Source of the DNA: Opitutales bacterium
GTDB lineage: Bacteria > Verrucomicrobiota > Verrucomicrobiia > Opitutales > UBA953
Assembly (NCBI GenBank): GCA_009691685.1
Contig: SIAU01000001.1
Coordinates: 1-64,000 of the forward strand
Direction: 5' to 3'
Length of the DNA stretch: 64,000 nucleotides
The position numbers and the translations under genes were made by a program. Under the pieces are notes generated by a model. The model made no database searches and had not been told where the DNA came from. It saw only the letters and a program-made list of their open reading frames with translations. Position 1 is the first letter of the stretch. The number at the start of each line of letters is the position of its first letter. This document shows, piece by piece, positions 46,259 to 55,919 of this stretch.

Positions 46259-47253
46259 AAAAAACCTGCGTACTAGTCACCGGCGGCGGCGGTTTCTTGG
46301 GCCAAGCCATCGTTGAGCGCTGTCTCTTGCGCGGTTACGAGGTGCGCGTCATTGGACGTCAACCCCTGCCGAAGTCCATCGCCGACCAAGTCGATTTTCG
46401 TCAAGGGAATCTGGCTGACCAGAAATTCGTGCAAGCTTCCGTTACCGGTTGTGATTATATTTTTCACGTCGCAGCCAAAGCGGGCATCTGGGGAAAATGG
46501 GAAGACTATGTCGAATCCAATATCACGGGCACGCATCATTTAATCACGGCGGCCCGAGTGCTTGAAGTTAAAGCCTTTGTTTACACGAGCACTCCGAGCG
46601 TCGTTTTTACGGGCGGATCTTTCAACGGTGCGAACGAGGAACTTCCCTATGGTAAGAATTGGCTCTGTGCTTATGCGGAAACCAAAGCCGCCGCCGAAAA
46701 AATAGTGTTAAAGGCGGCCTCACCCCATTTACGGGTCTGCGCATTGCGACCCCATTTAATCTGGGGCCCAGGCGATCATCATTTATTTCCAAGAATCATC
46801 GCGAGTGCACGCCGTGGAAAACTTAAAATCGTCGGCGATGGAAATAACAAAGTAGACGTGACGCACGTCGACACTGCAGCCAATGTTCACCTGCAAGCAC
46901 TTGATGCGCTGCTCGACGGAAATGCTAATGGTAAGGCTTATTTTATTTCACAAGGTACTCCCGTAAAACTTTGGGAATTTGTGAATCGTCTGCTCGTCGG
47001 TGCCGATATCCAACCCGTTACCCAAAGAATTTCGCTACGCAAAGCCTACTTCGTGGGTGCAGTTTTGGAAACAATCTGGTCGCTGTTTAAACTTAAAGGC
47101 GAGCCACCCATGACCCGATTTGTCGCAGTAGAATTAGCCAAGGATCATTGGTTCGATGTTTCGGCAGCACAAAAAGACTTAGGCTTAAAACCCTCACACA
47201 ATACCTGGACGGCTTTAGACGCCCTCGCCCTGACCTACCGTAAATCAAAATAA
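46255..47253 (+). CDS. oleD: OleD-like NAD(P)-dependent 3-beta-hydroxysteroid-type dehydrogenase
   Basis: OleD reduces the 2-alkyl-3-keto acid to the hydroxy acid used by OleC. The 332 residues from ATG 46255 start with CVLVTGGGGFLGQAIVERCL, then YIFHVAAKAGIWGKW, YTSTPSVVFTGGSFNGANE, the SDR YAETKAAAEK (Tyr and Lys), and LRPHLIWGPGDHHLFPRII. The motif AAKAGIWG and HLIWGPGD are typical of OleD. Start overlaps the oleC stop (ATGA). The function is inferred from the pairing with oleC. Confidence 0.85.
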   Translation: MKKTCVLVTGGGGFLGQAIVERCLLRGYEVRVIGRQPLPKSIADQVDFRQGNLADQKFVQASVTGCDYIFHVAAKAGIWGKWEDYVESNITGTHHLITAARVLEVKAFVYTSTPSVVFTGGSFNGANEELPYGKNWLCAYAETKAAAEKIVLKAASPHLRVCALRPHLIWGPGDHHLFPRIIASARRGKLKIVGDGNNKVDVTHVDTAANVHLQALDALLDGNANGKAYFISQGTPVKLWEFVNRLLVGADIQPVTQRISLRKAYFVGAVLETIWSLFKLKGEPPMTRFVAVELAKDHWFDVSAAQKDLGLKPSHNTWTALDALALTYRKSK

Positions 47254-47296
47254 GTCTAAGGCTTGCCCTTCTCGATAAATCACTCACCTCTCTCTC

Positions 47297-47737
47297 ATGA
47301 CTTTGACCGGACTTCAATCTGACAAAACCTTTGTAGTCTTGATGAAGACTTGGTTCGATCAAACGGATGGCCTCGGTATCTTGCACCACTCTCATTATGT
47401 TCTGCTGATGGAACGGGCTCAGAAAATCTTCTTCGTGAGTTTAATGGGCAAAGACACGATCGACCCCGCGGTCGCGCCCGATGTTTACGTAGTCGTCCGC
47501 GATTTACAGATTCAATACCTGCAACCGATTAAGCCTGAATGCGAAGTAAAAATCATTCAACGGGTTAAGAAAGTTCGCGCCGCTGGACTGACGGTTGATT
47601 TCGAATTTCGTAATACTGATTCAACGATTCTCTACGCCAAAGCTTCACGTACCGTTTGTCGCATGGACGGGCAGACGCATCAGCCAGCTGAATGGAGCGA
47701 CGAATTTAGGGCCAAGCACGAAGCCCTACTCGGTTAG
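47297..47737 (+). CDS. Acyl-CoA thioesterase of the 4-hydroxybenzoyl-CoA (hot-dog) family
   Basis: The 146-residue hot-dog protein carries the WFDQTDGLGILHHSHYVLLM segment with the catalytic Asp of the family (YbgC-type TD motif) and GLTVDFEFRNTDSTILYA near the end. Substrate acyl group is unknown. It lies 43 bases after the OleD-like gene, so it could work on the same fatty substrates, but this is only proximity. It faces nth convergently, with four bases of overlap. Confidence 0.87.
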   Translation: MTLTGLQSDKTFVVLMKTWFDQTDGLGILHHSHYVLLMERAQKIFFVSLMGKDTIDPAVAPDVYVVVRDLQIQYLQPIKPECEVKIIQRVKKVRAAGLTVDFEFRNTDSTILYAKASRTVCRMDGQTHQPAEWSDEFRAKHEALLG

Positions 47738-48375
47738 TTTTTTCTGAGTTCCAAACAGATTGGACAAGTTTTCCCATCGCAGCCGCGAGCGGTACAATAT
47801 TCTCTGCCGTAAAAAATGATTCTTAAGTGTAGTTTATTCCAATCTTTTTCCGGAAAAACTTTTTTGAGGTCACGTTCGACCTGTTCGACCGATTTACCGA
47901 CACTCAATTTCCATCTTTTGGCTAGACGGTGGATGTGCGTATCTACGGGGAAAGCGGGAACGCCGAAAGCCTGAGCCATCACGACGGAGGCAGTTTTATG
48001 TCCGACGCCTGGCAATTCCTCTAACTCTTCAAAAGTCTGCGGCACCTGCCCTTGATGCTTTTCGACAATCAATTTAGCCAGACCCACAAGTGCTTTCGAT
48101 TTCTGCGGGGCCAGGCCCAACTGACGGATGACTTGGTGGACCTGTTCAATCTTAAGGGTGGCCATTTTTTGAGGGTTGGAAGCCAAGCGGAAAAGGGCCG
48201 GCGTTACTTCGTTCACCTTTTTGTCGGTACACTGGGCGGATAAGACTACCGCAACTAGCAAAGTAAAGGCGTCGGTGTGATCCAACGGGATGGGGGTTTC
48301 CGGATAGAGTTTAGCCAGGTTTTTGGCCACATAGTTGGCTCGCTCTAAACGGGTCATAATTAAGCCGTAATCCAA
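47734..48375 (-). CDS. nth: Endonuclease III with unusual iron-sulphur loop
   Basis: Nth is a DNA glycosylase/AP lyase for oxidised pyrimidines. The 213 residues have the helix-hairpin-helix motif LPGVGHKTASVVMAQAFG with catalytic Lys127 and VDTHIHRLAKRW with Asp145. At the C-terminus the four cysteines Cys194, 199, 204 and 207 are spaced C-x4-C-x4-C-x2-C, not the usual C-x6-C-x2-C-x5-C. A later start at the Met seven residues in is possible. It may still bind a 4Fe-4S cluster. Confidence 0.94.
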   Translation of the reverse strand: MDYGLIMTRLERANYVAKNLAKLYPETPIPLDHTDAFTLLVAVVLSAQCTDKKVNEVTPALFRLASNPQKMATLKIEQVHQVIRQLGLAPQKSKALVGLAKLIVEKHQGQVPQTFEELEELPGVGHKTASVVMAQAFGVPAFPVDTHIHRLAKRWKLSVGKSVEQVERDLKKVFPEKDWNKLHLRIIFYGREYCTARGCDGKTCPICLELRKN

Positions 48376-48502
48376 AATTACCCCAAAAGCAAACCAGGTG
48401 TTGAGGACCCCCGATACTTATGACCACCCCAGACTTATCTTATAATAAAAAATAATTGAACTGTATATTTGCCGAGCAGGCGGTTCGTTTACACTTTCAG
48501 TC

Positions 48503-51487
48503 ATGGTTCAGCTCCCGTTTAATCCAGAAAAAATAAATCGGGAACTTTCACGTCATTATATACCAGCGAGCGAAAGCGATATTCGTTCCATGTTTAATGC
48601 CATTGGCTTGAAAGAATTTACTGACCTGTATGCCCATATTCCCGCTACGGTAAAATTTAGTAAACCTTTGGCGCTACCCGACGAATTAGAATACCATGAA
48701 TTAGCACAGCGGATGTCCGATCTCTCGAAAAAGAATCAGCTTAAAAAAAGTTTCCTAGGTGACGGATTACAAGTTTATCGGACACACGAAATCGTCCAAC
48801 ACGTTTGTTCGATTCGCAATCTCACCACCTCCTACACCCCGTATCAGCCCGAACGTTCACAAGGTACGCTGATTACGCATTGGCTTTATCAATCAACCTT
48901 AGCGCAACTGACCGGATTTGAAGCGGTCAATTCTTCACTCTACGAGCGGGCGAGCGCCCTCTTCGAAGCTGCCGTCTGTGCCACCCGTCTTTCTGAAGCG
49001 GAAGCCAACGTCATCCTCGTCGCCGACAATCTACTGGCATCGGATATCGAAGTCTTAAAAACCCACTGCGCTGGCACTTCTGTCCAATTAGATTTCGTCG
49101 CCCGCGATGACGACACGGGTTGTGTTAGTATCACCCATCTGAAAGCAAAAATTTCGCAGCACCAAGGAAAAGTGGCGGCGTTTATCTTCCCACAAATTAA
49201 TCATCTCGGACTCATTGAAGACGTCGACACCGTCACTGACCACTGTGCCGAACTTAAAGTACGTTCGATTGCAGTGATTGATCCGATGCTTTTAGCGACG
49301 GGCGGATTGAAGCCGCCCAGTCATTACGGGAAACAAGGTGCAGATATTATTATCGGAGAAGGCCAACACCTGGCCATCGGTGCTAATTTTGGTGGACCAG
49401 GCTTAGGAATATTTGCGGTGCGTCATAATGCTGAACACAAAAACGAAGTACGCGAAACACCGGGACGATTCGTCGGCAAAGCCAAAGACAATGCCGGCCG
49501 AGATTGTATCGTCATGGTGATGGCGACCCGCGAACAACACATCCGCAAAGACAAAGCTACTTCAAACATCTGTTCTAATCAGGCCTTTATCGCAACCATC
49601 GCGGGGGCGGCTATCCTCGCGCGAGGCGAAAATGGCATGGCCCAAAGTTGCGCCCAAGGATTCAAGCTCGCCCACCGCGTCGCCAAAAAACTGGGCGGAA
49701 TTGCAGGATTAAAAATTTGTTACGCCAAACAAGCGTTTTGGAATGAATTTAGTTTAATGCTGCCCGAGCCAGCCAAGGAGGTGATTCAAAAAGGTCGCCA
49801 AGCTGGATTGCATGTCGGTGTAGATATTACCGGACGGACGCCCTGTAATTGTTCGCTACTAAAAATCTCCTTCAGCGATATTCAAACAGAAGCTGAGGCC
49901 GATGAGTTGGTAACCTTCTTTGAAAAACTTTATGGTAATTCCAAGTCGGAGGCAACACTAGCCGATGTACCTGCTCATTTACTCCGTCAACAAGCTGTCG
50001 GACTTCCTTCCTTCAGTTTAACGGAATTAAAAGATTACTACACCCGTCTCGGGGAATTAAATGTTTCGCCAGATACCGGCTGCTTCCCTCTCGGATCCTG
50101 TACAATGAAGTACAATCCGCACATTAACGATTGGGCAGCTAATTTACCAGGGTTCACTCAACTCCATCCGCAAGCTCCGCACGAAGACAGTCAAGGTAGC
50201 CTCGAATTGTTATGGCAAATTCAAGAATGGTTTAAGGCCATCACCGGCCTACCTGGTATCACCACCCAACCTGTCGCTGGTGCCCAAGGCGAACTCGTTG
50301 GAATTAAACTTTTTCAGGCTTACCACCAAAAACGCGGAGAGAGTCATCGTGATATTTTACTGATACCTTCGAGTGCGCATGGTACGAATTTTGCGACGGC
50401 GACCACGGCCGGATTTATAAATAAAAAACGGGCGGATGGTGCTCCCTCGGGAATGGTTATTTTGAAATCCTCACCCGATGGTCGCGTGGATCAAAACGAT
50501 TTTGATTCGAAGATTCGTGAACTCGGTCCGCGTATTGCAGGGATGATGGTCACGAATCCGAATACCTCAGGTGTTTTTGAAACAGACTTCAAAAGAATGG
50601 CTGATGCGATTCACGCAGCGGGCGGGCTGGTTTATATGGATGGAGCCAATATGAATGCCATTGCAGGCTGGATAAATCTCGAAGCTCTGGGCGTCGACGC
50701 CGTCCATAATAATTTACACAAAACTTGGACTGTGCCGCATGGCGGAGGCGGACCAGGCGATGGCATTGTTGGAGTGTCCTCACGACTCGTCGAGTTCCTA
50801 CCCGGATTCCAAATCGAGAAACAAGGAACCCAATTTGTTCCGGTAAAACCTAAATACAGCATCGGATCTTTCCACCGTCACTGGGGCAACTTCGCTCACA
50901 AAGTTCGGGTGTATACCTATCTCCAACGTCTCGGACGCGAGGGCGTCACACGGATGTCTGCAATGTCAGTTCTATCCAGCCGATACCTCCATTCAAAACT
51001 CTTGGGGCACTACCCTTCATTACCGACCGCAGCGGAATCGATTCCCCGCATGCATGAATTTATTATCACACTTTCGGCCGATGATTTTAAATTAATCGAA
51101 GCTTCGGGCATTCCTAAACCGAATATTATTAGTCGGGTCGGAAAACTTTTCCTCGATTACGGTTTTCACGCACCCACCGTAGCCTTCCCCGAAGTTTTTG
51201 GTTTAATGATTGAGCCGACGGAGTCCTACACCAAGGACGAACTTGATCGCTTTGCGGAAACAGTGATTGAGATTGGTAAACTCATCCGCTCGCATCCACA
51301 AGTTCTACAATCTACTCCACGCTTTACCCCCGTGGATCGCGTTGATGAAGTCGCCGCCAATCGCGGACTTATTCTGAGTGAACACATCACAGCATTACCG
51401 CAGATTAATCCGAATCGCCTCTCTCCGATCTTGCTCAATCAACTTCCGATTAAAGAAATTAGTGAGAAGATTCTCGCGACTATTTAG
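48503..51487 (+). CDS. gcvP: Glycine dehydrogenase (decarboxylating), fused GcvPA-GcvPB type
   Basis: P-protein decarboxylates glycine and passes the aminomethyl group to GcvH. The 994 residues combine a GcvPA-like first half (YIPASESDIRSMFNAIG, TSYTPYQPERSQGTL, EAVNSSLYERASALFEA) and a GcvPB-like second half with NPHINDWAANLPGFTQLHP and the PLP lysine in VHNNLHKTWTVPHGGGGPG near residue 740. The start resembles the two-subunit enzyme, not the about 950-residue E. coli GcvP that begins with a FIxRHIG motif, so this looks like a natural fusion. gcvT and gcvH are not nearby, and no glycine riboswitch was recognised upstream. Confidence 0.93.
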   Translation: MVQLPFNPEKINRELSRHYIPASESDIRSMFNAIGLKEFTDLYAHIPATVKFSKPLALPDELEYHELAQRMSDLSKKNQLKKSFLGDGLQVYRTHEIVQHVCSIRNLTTSYTPYQPERSQGTLITHWLYQSTLAQLTGFEAVNSSLYERASALFEAAVCATRLSEAEANVILVADNLLASDIEVLKTHCAGTSVQLDFVARDDDTGCVSITHLKAKISQHQGKVAAFIFPQINHLGLIEDVDTVTDHCAELKVRSIAVIDPMLLATGGLKPPSHYGKQGADIIIGEGQHLAIGANFGGPGLGIFAVRHNAEHKNEVRETPGRFVGKAKDNAGRDCIVMVMATREQHIRKDKATSNICSNQAFIATIAGAAILARGENGMAQSCAQGFKLAHRVAKKLGGIAGLKICYAKQAFWNEFSLMLPEPAKEVIQKGRQAGLHVGVDITGRTPCNCSLLKISFSDIQTEAEADELVTFFEKLYGNSKSEATLADVPAHLLRQQAVGLPSFSLTELKDYYTRLGELNVSPDTGCFPLGSCTMKYNPHINDWAANLPGFTQLHPQAPHEDSQGSLELLWQIQEWFKAITGLPGITTQPVAGAQGELVGIKLFQAYHQKRGESHRDILLIPSSAHGTNFATATTAGFINKKRADGAPSGMVILKSSPDGRVDQNDFDSKIRELGPRIAGMMVTNPNTSGVFETDFKRMADAIHAAGGLVYMDGANMNAIAGWINLEALGVDAVHNNLHKTWTVPHGGGGPGDGIVGVSSRLVEFLPGFQIEKQGTQFVPVKPKYSIGSFHRHWGNFAHKVRVYTYLQRLGREGVTRMSAMSVLSSRYLHSKLLGHYPSLPTAAESIPRMHEFIITLSADDFKLIEASGIPKPNIISRVGKLFLDYGFHAPTVAFPEVFGLMIEPTESYTKDELDRFAETVIEIGKLIRSHPQVLQSTPRFTPVDRVDEVAANRGLILSEHITALPQINPNRLSPILLNQLPIKEISEKILATI

Positions 51488-52766
51488 CCTGATTCACGCG
51501 GTGGGAGTGAGTGAGTAAAATAAGTCCCAAAATAAAGAGTAAGGCGAAAGACGCGAAGCCGATGCGCTCGGCGGAGGTTCCATCGGTTGGACTAGCAAAA
51601 GCCCATCCGGCCAATGCACCCAACAAAGGCCCCATGAATGCAGCGAACTTACCCATCATACTATAAAAGCCAAAGTAGACGACTTCCCTGCCTTGAGGCA
51701 CGAGTTCAGCGAAGTAGGATCGACTCAAGGCCTGCACTCCACCCTGGACCAAGCCCACACCCGCGGCAATCAACCAAACCGATGGGAAGCTGAAATCTAA
51801 TAGGGTTAAATTACCTGGTTGAATTTGTGAGCCGAACACCGTGAGAAAAATGTAACCCACTAAAGCCATCGCAATCATACGGACCGCCCCCCAACGATTT
51901 CCCAACCAACCAAAAATGAGGGCGGCCGGAACGCCGATAACTTGGACGACTAAGAAAGCTTTGATTAAATCCATCTCCCCGAAACCTAAGACTGCTCCAA
52001 AGTGAGCAGCTGAAGTTTTCACCGCGTGGAGACCATCAATATATAAAATATAAGCTAATAAAAACCAACGGACTTTGACATCGGCCCAAAGTTCTTTGCT
52101 CGTTTGCACGGTGGCATAAAACACTTGGCGGAGTGACAAACTAGGCACATGCGCAGAACGCTCGTCGGGGTAAAATAAAAGGGGGAGTGAGAAAATAAGC
52201 CACCAAAGACCCGCCGCTAAATAAATCCAACGTAAAGAGTCGCCCGCAAAGAAACCTAAAGCGAGACAGACTAAAATAATTAAGCCCGCCACGAAGCCCA
52301 ATGAATAGGCCACTCCGCTAATGAAATGGCGCTGGCCCGGCGGAGCAAAATCCACAATCATGGAATCGTAAAACGTACTCGCACAAAAAAAAGCGATGGC
52401 GCCTAGTGTATAAAGTAAAGCCGAGTAAAACCACTCGCTGGCCGGGACAAAGGAAAGTCCGCAGGTGAAAATAACGCCGAGGACGACCGACCAACGGAGT
52501 GCCCGAAGGCGAAAGTGACCAGTCTCTGCTAACTGACCCAAGAACGGTGCCACTAAGAATATTAAAAGACAGGGAGTGGCCTGACTTAACTTAAAAGTAA
52601 TGGATTCAGTTTGATGATCCAGGCCCTGGCCCCAATAGCGGTGAAACATCTGCGGCCAGATTAAGGCCAGCACGACCATCGCAAAACCCGTATTCGCAAA
52701 ATCATAGAACGCCCATGTTCCTGCTCGTCGCCAAGAAAAAGGTTTATGGGATGACAATTCCGGCAC
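51480..52766 (-). CDS. MFS transporter, UMF1/Atg22-like
   Basis: About twelve transmembrane helices in 428 residues. The N-terminal WAFYDFANTGFAMVVLALIW is the signature of the UMF1/Atg22-like family of the major facilitator superfamily, and GQALSRSYFAELVPQGREV in the second half is also typical. In fungi Atg22 moves amino acids from the vacuole; bacterial substrates are unknown. It is the last gene of the argS-DUF983-metF run, 39 bases after metF, and overlaps the end of gcvP convergently by eight bases. Confidence 0.88.
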   Translation of the reverse strand: MPELSSHKPFSWRRAGTWAFYDFANTGFAMVVLALIWPQMFHRYWGQGLDHQTESITFKLSQATPCLLIFLVAPFLGQLAETGHFRLRALRWSVVLGVIFTCGLSFVPASEWFYSALLYTLGAIAFFCASTFYDSMIVDFAPPGQRHFISGVAYSLGFVAGLIILVCLALGFFAGDSLRWIYLAAGLWWLIFSLPLLFYPDERSAHVPSLSLRQVFYATVQTSKELWADVKVRWFLLAYILYIDGLHAVKTSAAHFGAVLGFGEMDLIKAFLVVQVIGVPAALIFGWLGNRWGAVRMIAMALVGYIFLTVFGSQIQPGNLTLLDFSFPSVWLIAAGVGLVQGGVQALSRSYFAELVPQGREVVYFGFYSMMGKFAAFMGPLLGALAGWAFASPTDGTSAERIGFASFALLFILGLILLTHSHRVNQAK

Positions 52767-52804
52767 GGCTTGAATCTGGCACGCGCAACAAAATCTACAA
52801 ACAG

Positions 52805-53695
52805 TTATTTAGCTTCTAATTGCTTAAATAATTCTACCGCCGACTGTGCACGGTTCAGAATATAAACGTGATAGCCAGGTGCACCGCGACTGAGCAGACC
52901 CTTGATTTGTCGCACTGCCCAAGAAACACCCACCTGGCGTTGCGCTTCTTCGTCCTCCCCGCAGGATTCTAATTCCTTTACCAATAAATCAGGGATTTTA
53001 GCCTTACAAAATCCACAGAATCGACGGGCCTGCTTCAAAGATAATACCGGCATAATCCCTGGTAAAATCGGGACGGCAACTCCCGCCGCACGAGCCCGAT
53101 TCACGAAATTAAAATAGTCTTCGTTATCTAAGAAAAGTTGGGTGGTGATAAAATCTGCGCCTGCGGAAACTTTTCCGGCTAAATAACGAATATCCGATAA
53201 GTCGTCGGGCGACGAAGGATGTCTTTCGGGGAAACCGGCGACTCCTAAGGCAAAACGATTCGGAAAACTTTCTTTAATCAATTCAACCAGGCCCGAAGCA
53301 TAGGCAAAACCTTTAGGGTGGGCGGTGAATTCGTTTTGGCCCTTGGGTGGATCGCCACGCAACGCGAGAATTCCCGCAAAGCCGGCAGCATCATATTTGC
53401 TGATAATTTCTTTTAGCTCTTCCCGACTGTGCCCCACACAAGTTAAGTGGGCAATGAGTGGGTAACCGGCTTTAACCAATTGGCTGCCATATTCTAAAAC
53501 CGTCGAGCGGTCCGAACCACCCGCACCATAAGTTATCGAGGCAAAATCTACGCCTAGAGGTTTTAGAATTTTTGCCGTTTCCAACATAGCTGCACCATCC
53601 GACGATGTTTTGGGTGGGAAAAACTCCACCGAAACAGTCGGCCGATGCTTGGCCCGCAAACGGTTAATAAATTCTGCCTTAGGCATATGTATCAT
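52805..53695 (-). CDS. metF: 5,10-methylenetetrahydrofolate reductase
   Basis: MetF makes 5-methyltetrahydrofolate for methionine synthesis, using FAD. The 296 residues show VSVEFFPPKTSSDGAAML (catalytic-region Glu in EFFPPK), DFASITYGAGGS and LIAHLTCVGHSREEL, and ILALRGDPPKG. It is adjacent to, and upstream of, a MFS transporter and downstream of DUF983. A second ATG three codons in (53686) may be the real start. One-carbon units from GcvP (encoded convergently) would feed this enzyme. Confidence 0.95.
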   Translation of the reverse strand: MIHMPKAEFINRLRAKHRPTVSVEFFPPKTSSDGAAMLETAKILKPLGVDFASITYGAGGSDRSTVLEYGSQLVKAGYPLIAHLTCVGHSREELKEIISKYDAAGFAGILALRGDPPKGQNEFTAHPKGFAYASGLVELIKESFPNRFALGVAGFPERHPSSPDDLSDIRYLAGKVSAGADFITTQLFLDNEDYFNFVNRARAAGVAVPILPGIMPVLSLKQARRFCGFCKAKIPDLLVKELESCGEDEEAQRQVGVSWAVRQIKGLLSRGAPGYHVYILNRAQSAVELFKQLEAK

Positions 53696-53730
53696 CGTAT
53701 CAGGATATGTAGATAGATGTCAATATCAGC

Positions 53731-54132
53731 CTATTTATTGAGATTACCATCACTATTGGCGGGTAATTCTCCAGGCAGAGCGACGTGATAGACCATCACC
53801 ATCCAGCAAAGCATCAAAGGGTAAATAAGGATAATAAAACTCATACTGCCAAAAATTGAGAGTAAAATACCCGCGCGCACGGAGAGGGTTTGATTGATTA
53901 CTAAAAATATAACGGGAAGAATAATGAAGATAATTGAGGCGACATAACCGATGGAAGTAGTACCTGAATAAAATCCAGCCGAGCGTGTTAAATCCATCTG
54001 ACACTCACTACAGGCTTTTCGCAAATGAAACCAAGATTGGAGCAGTCCATATTCACCGCAGTTAGGACAACGACACACTAACCCCCGTGAAATAATTTCA
54101 CCTCGATTAATTTTTAATTCAGGCTCTTCCAT
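53731..54132 (-). CDS. DUF983 zinc-ribbon membrane protein
   Basis: The 133 residues start with a zinc-ribbon pattern, CPNCGEYGLL and KACSECQMDL (two CxxC pairs), followed by two to three hydrophobic helices (IIFIILPVIFLVIN and AGILLSIFGSMSFIILIYPL). This is the DUF983 family, of unknown function, found in many bacteria. It begins 2 bases after argS and is likely co-transcribed with it. Confidence 0.85.
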   Translation of the reverse strand: MEEPELKINRGEIISRGLVCRCPNCGEYGLLQSWFHLRKACSECQMDLTRSAGFYSGTTSIGYVASIIFIILPVIFLVINQTLSVRAGILLSIFGSMSFIILIYPLMLCWMVMVYHVALPGELPANSDGNLNK

Positions 54133-54134
54133 AA

Positions 54135-55919
54135 TTACATGCGCTCCACGGGTTCAATCGCTAATAAACGTAAACCCGTTTCTAAAATCGAACAAGTGCG
54201 AGCACAGAGCATTAAGCGGCGAGCTTTAGTCGCCGCAGGCAAAGTTGGATCATTCACTGAATTTGCAGCATAGAAAGTCCCGTAAGCTGCGGCTAGCTCA
54301 TGCAAGTAAGTGCATAAGTGGTGCGGACGTAAGTCCTCGAGGGCGGAATCTAAAGCGGCCGTAAAACCTAAAAGTTTTCGGGCGAGTGCGATTTCCTCGG
54401 GGGTTTCTAAATCGGAGGCACCCTCTTCACCTTGACCTAAAGCGATACCGCTCTTCCTAAAAATGGAACGAACGCGAACCGCAGCATACATCAGATAAGG
54501 GGCGGTATTACCTTCAAAAGCTAATAATTTAGACCACGAGAACGAATAGTCCATCGTGCGATTCGACGCCAAATCGACATAGCGCAGTGCGGCGACTCCA
54601 ACCCTTTGGGCAATCATACGACGTTCGGGCTCCGGAATCTCTGGACTTTTTTCGGTGACGGCGGCGTACGCACGCTCGGTGGCCTCATCTATCAACGACT
54701 GCAATCGAACAGGGTCGCCTGATTTTGTTTTAATCGCTTTACCGTCTTCACCCAAGATGGTTCCAAACCAAACGTGCCGGAGTCGAGGAAGCTTTCTTTG
54801 GCTTAAATTAAACCAGCGAGTTCCCGTTCGGAAAAGTTGGTGGAAGTGATCTTGCTGACGTCCGTCGGTCACGTAGACAATTTCTTCGGCTTTAAAATGT
54901 TCAGCTCGATAAAGAAGCGTAGCTAAATCAGTCGATGCGTAATTCGAAGAGCCATCTTTCTTTCTCACGATAAAAGGCATCTTCGTTTCGGCGTGACGAG
55001 AGAAGCGCGGTTCTTCGTCGTCCCAAACGACTAAGGCGCCTTCACTCTCTTCGGCCAGTCCGCATTTCTGCAGCTCGGTGTAAACTTGATTCACCTTATC
55101 GCGGTAAAATGATTCACCGAGAATGACGTCACTCTTTAATCCAAATTGATCGTAGATACGCTGACAGGCCGCATTGGAAACTTGCACGATTTCCTCCCAT
55201 AATTTCAGGTTTTCAGCGTCCCCTGTTTGTAATTTAGCAAGTTCGGCGCGAGCTGCATCCATTGCCGCAGGATCCGCCTTGGTTTGTACACTGCCCTCTT
55301 TATATAATCGCTCAAGGTCTTCGAGCGCGGTTGGACTTTTAGCATCGAGTTTAAATCCGGAACGACGAATCGCCAGAATAAGAATTCCAAAATTCGTGCC
55401 CCAGTCTCCAATATGATTATCGCGAATTAATTCCGCTCCACAAAATTCAATTAAACGTGCGACCGCTTCTCCGATAACAATCGGACGTAAGTGTCCGACG
55501 TGCATTTGCTTGGCGGTATTGGGCGAGGGGTAATCAATCACTACTTTTTTACCGCCCATAATTTTAGCGGCACCCGCACGCCACTTAGATTCGTCGCGAT
55601 ATTCTTTTAGCCAAGCGCCGAGAGCAACTGGCGTAAGTTTGAAATTAATAAAGCCTGGGCCAGCGACTTCAGCCACAATGAGACTTTCATCTAACTCTCC
55701 GGATGCACGCACCGCTTCAAGTAATGAAGTAGCGAGGGCACGAGGGTTTTGCTTCGCTCTTTTAGCGGCGGCCAAAACTCCGTTGGCCTGGAAGTCGGCG
55801 TGCCGGGGATCGGAGGGGCGCAATTCGGGGTCGAAATCAGAATCGAGACCAGCGACCTGCGGTGCTACCTTACGAAGCAAAGCATCAAGTTCACGTGCTG
55901 GATTAAACCAAACTGGCAT
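54135..55919 (-). CDS. argS: Arginyl-tRNA synthetase
   Basis: ArgS is a class I synthetase. The 594 residues include the HIGH-like signature PNTAKQMHVGHLRP, the GDWGTNFGILI block, TDGRQQDHFHQLF and the final DALRPHHL-like LEDLRPHHLCTYLHELA anticodon domain. The KMSKS position reads GKAIKTKSGD, a common ArgRS variation. It starts divergently from sufT, leaving 91 bases between. It leads the argS-DUF983-metF-MFS run. Confidence 0.97.
   Translation of the reverse strand: MPVWFNPARELDALLRKVAPQVAGLDSDFDPELRPSDPRHADFQANGVLAAAKRAKQNPRALATSLLEAVRASGELDESLIVAEVAGPGFINFKLTPVALGAWLKEYRDESKWRAGAAKIMGGKKVVIDYPSPNTAKQMHVGHLRPIVIGEAVARLIEFCGAELIRDNHIGDWGTNFGILILAIRRSGFKLDAKSPTALEDLERLYKEGSVQTKADPAAMDAARAELAKLQTGDAENLKLWEEIVQVSNAACQRIYDQFGLKSDVILGESFYRDKVNQVYTELQKCGLAEESEGALVVWDDEEPRFSRHAETKMPFIVRKKDGSSNYASTDLATLLYRAEHFKAEEIVYVTDGRQQDHFHQLFRTGTRWFNLSQRKLPRLRHVWFGTILGEDGKAIKTKSGDPVRLQSLIDEATERAYAAVTEKSPEIPEPERRMIAQRVGVAALRYVDLASNRTMDYSFSWSKLLAFEGNTAPYLMYAAVRVRSIFRKSGIALGQGEEGASDLETPEEIALARKLLGFTAALDSALEDLRPHHLCTYLHELAAAYGTFYAANSVNDPTLPAATKARRLMLCARTCSILETGLRLLAIEPVERM

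Noticed and set aside
48376-48502. Possible glycine riboswitch upstream of gcvP
   Set aside because: No tandem aptamer-like sequence or the conserved glycine-aptamer bases could be found in the 127-base leader.
53696-53730. Possible SAM riboswitch in front of metF
   Set aside because: Only 35 bases separate metF from the preceding DUF983 gene, too short for an aptamer.
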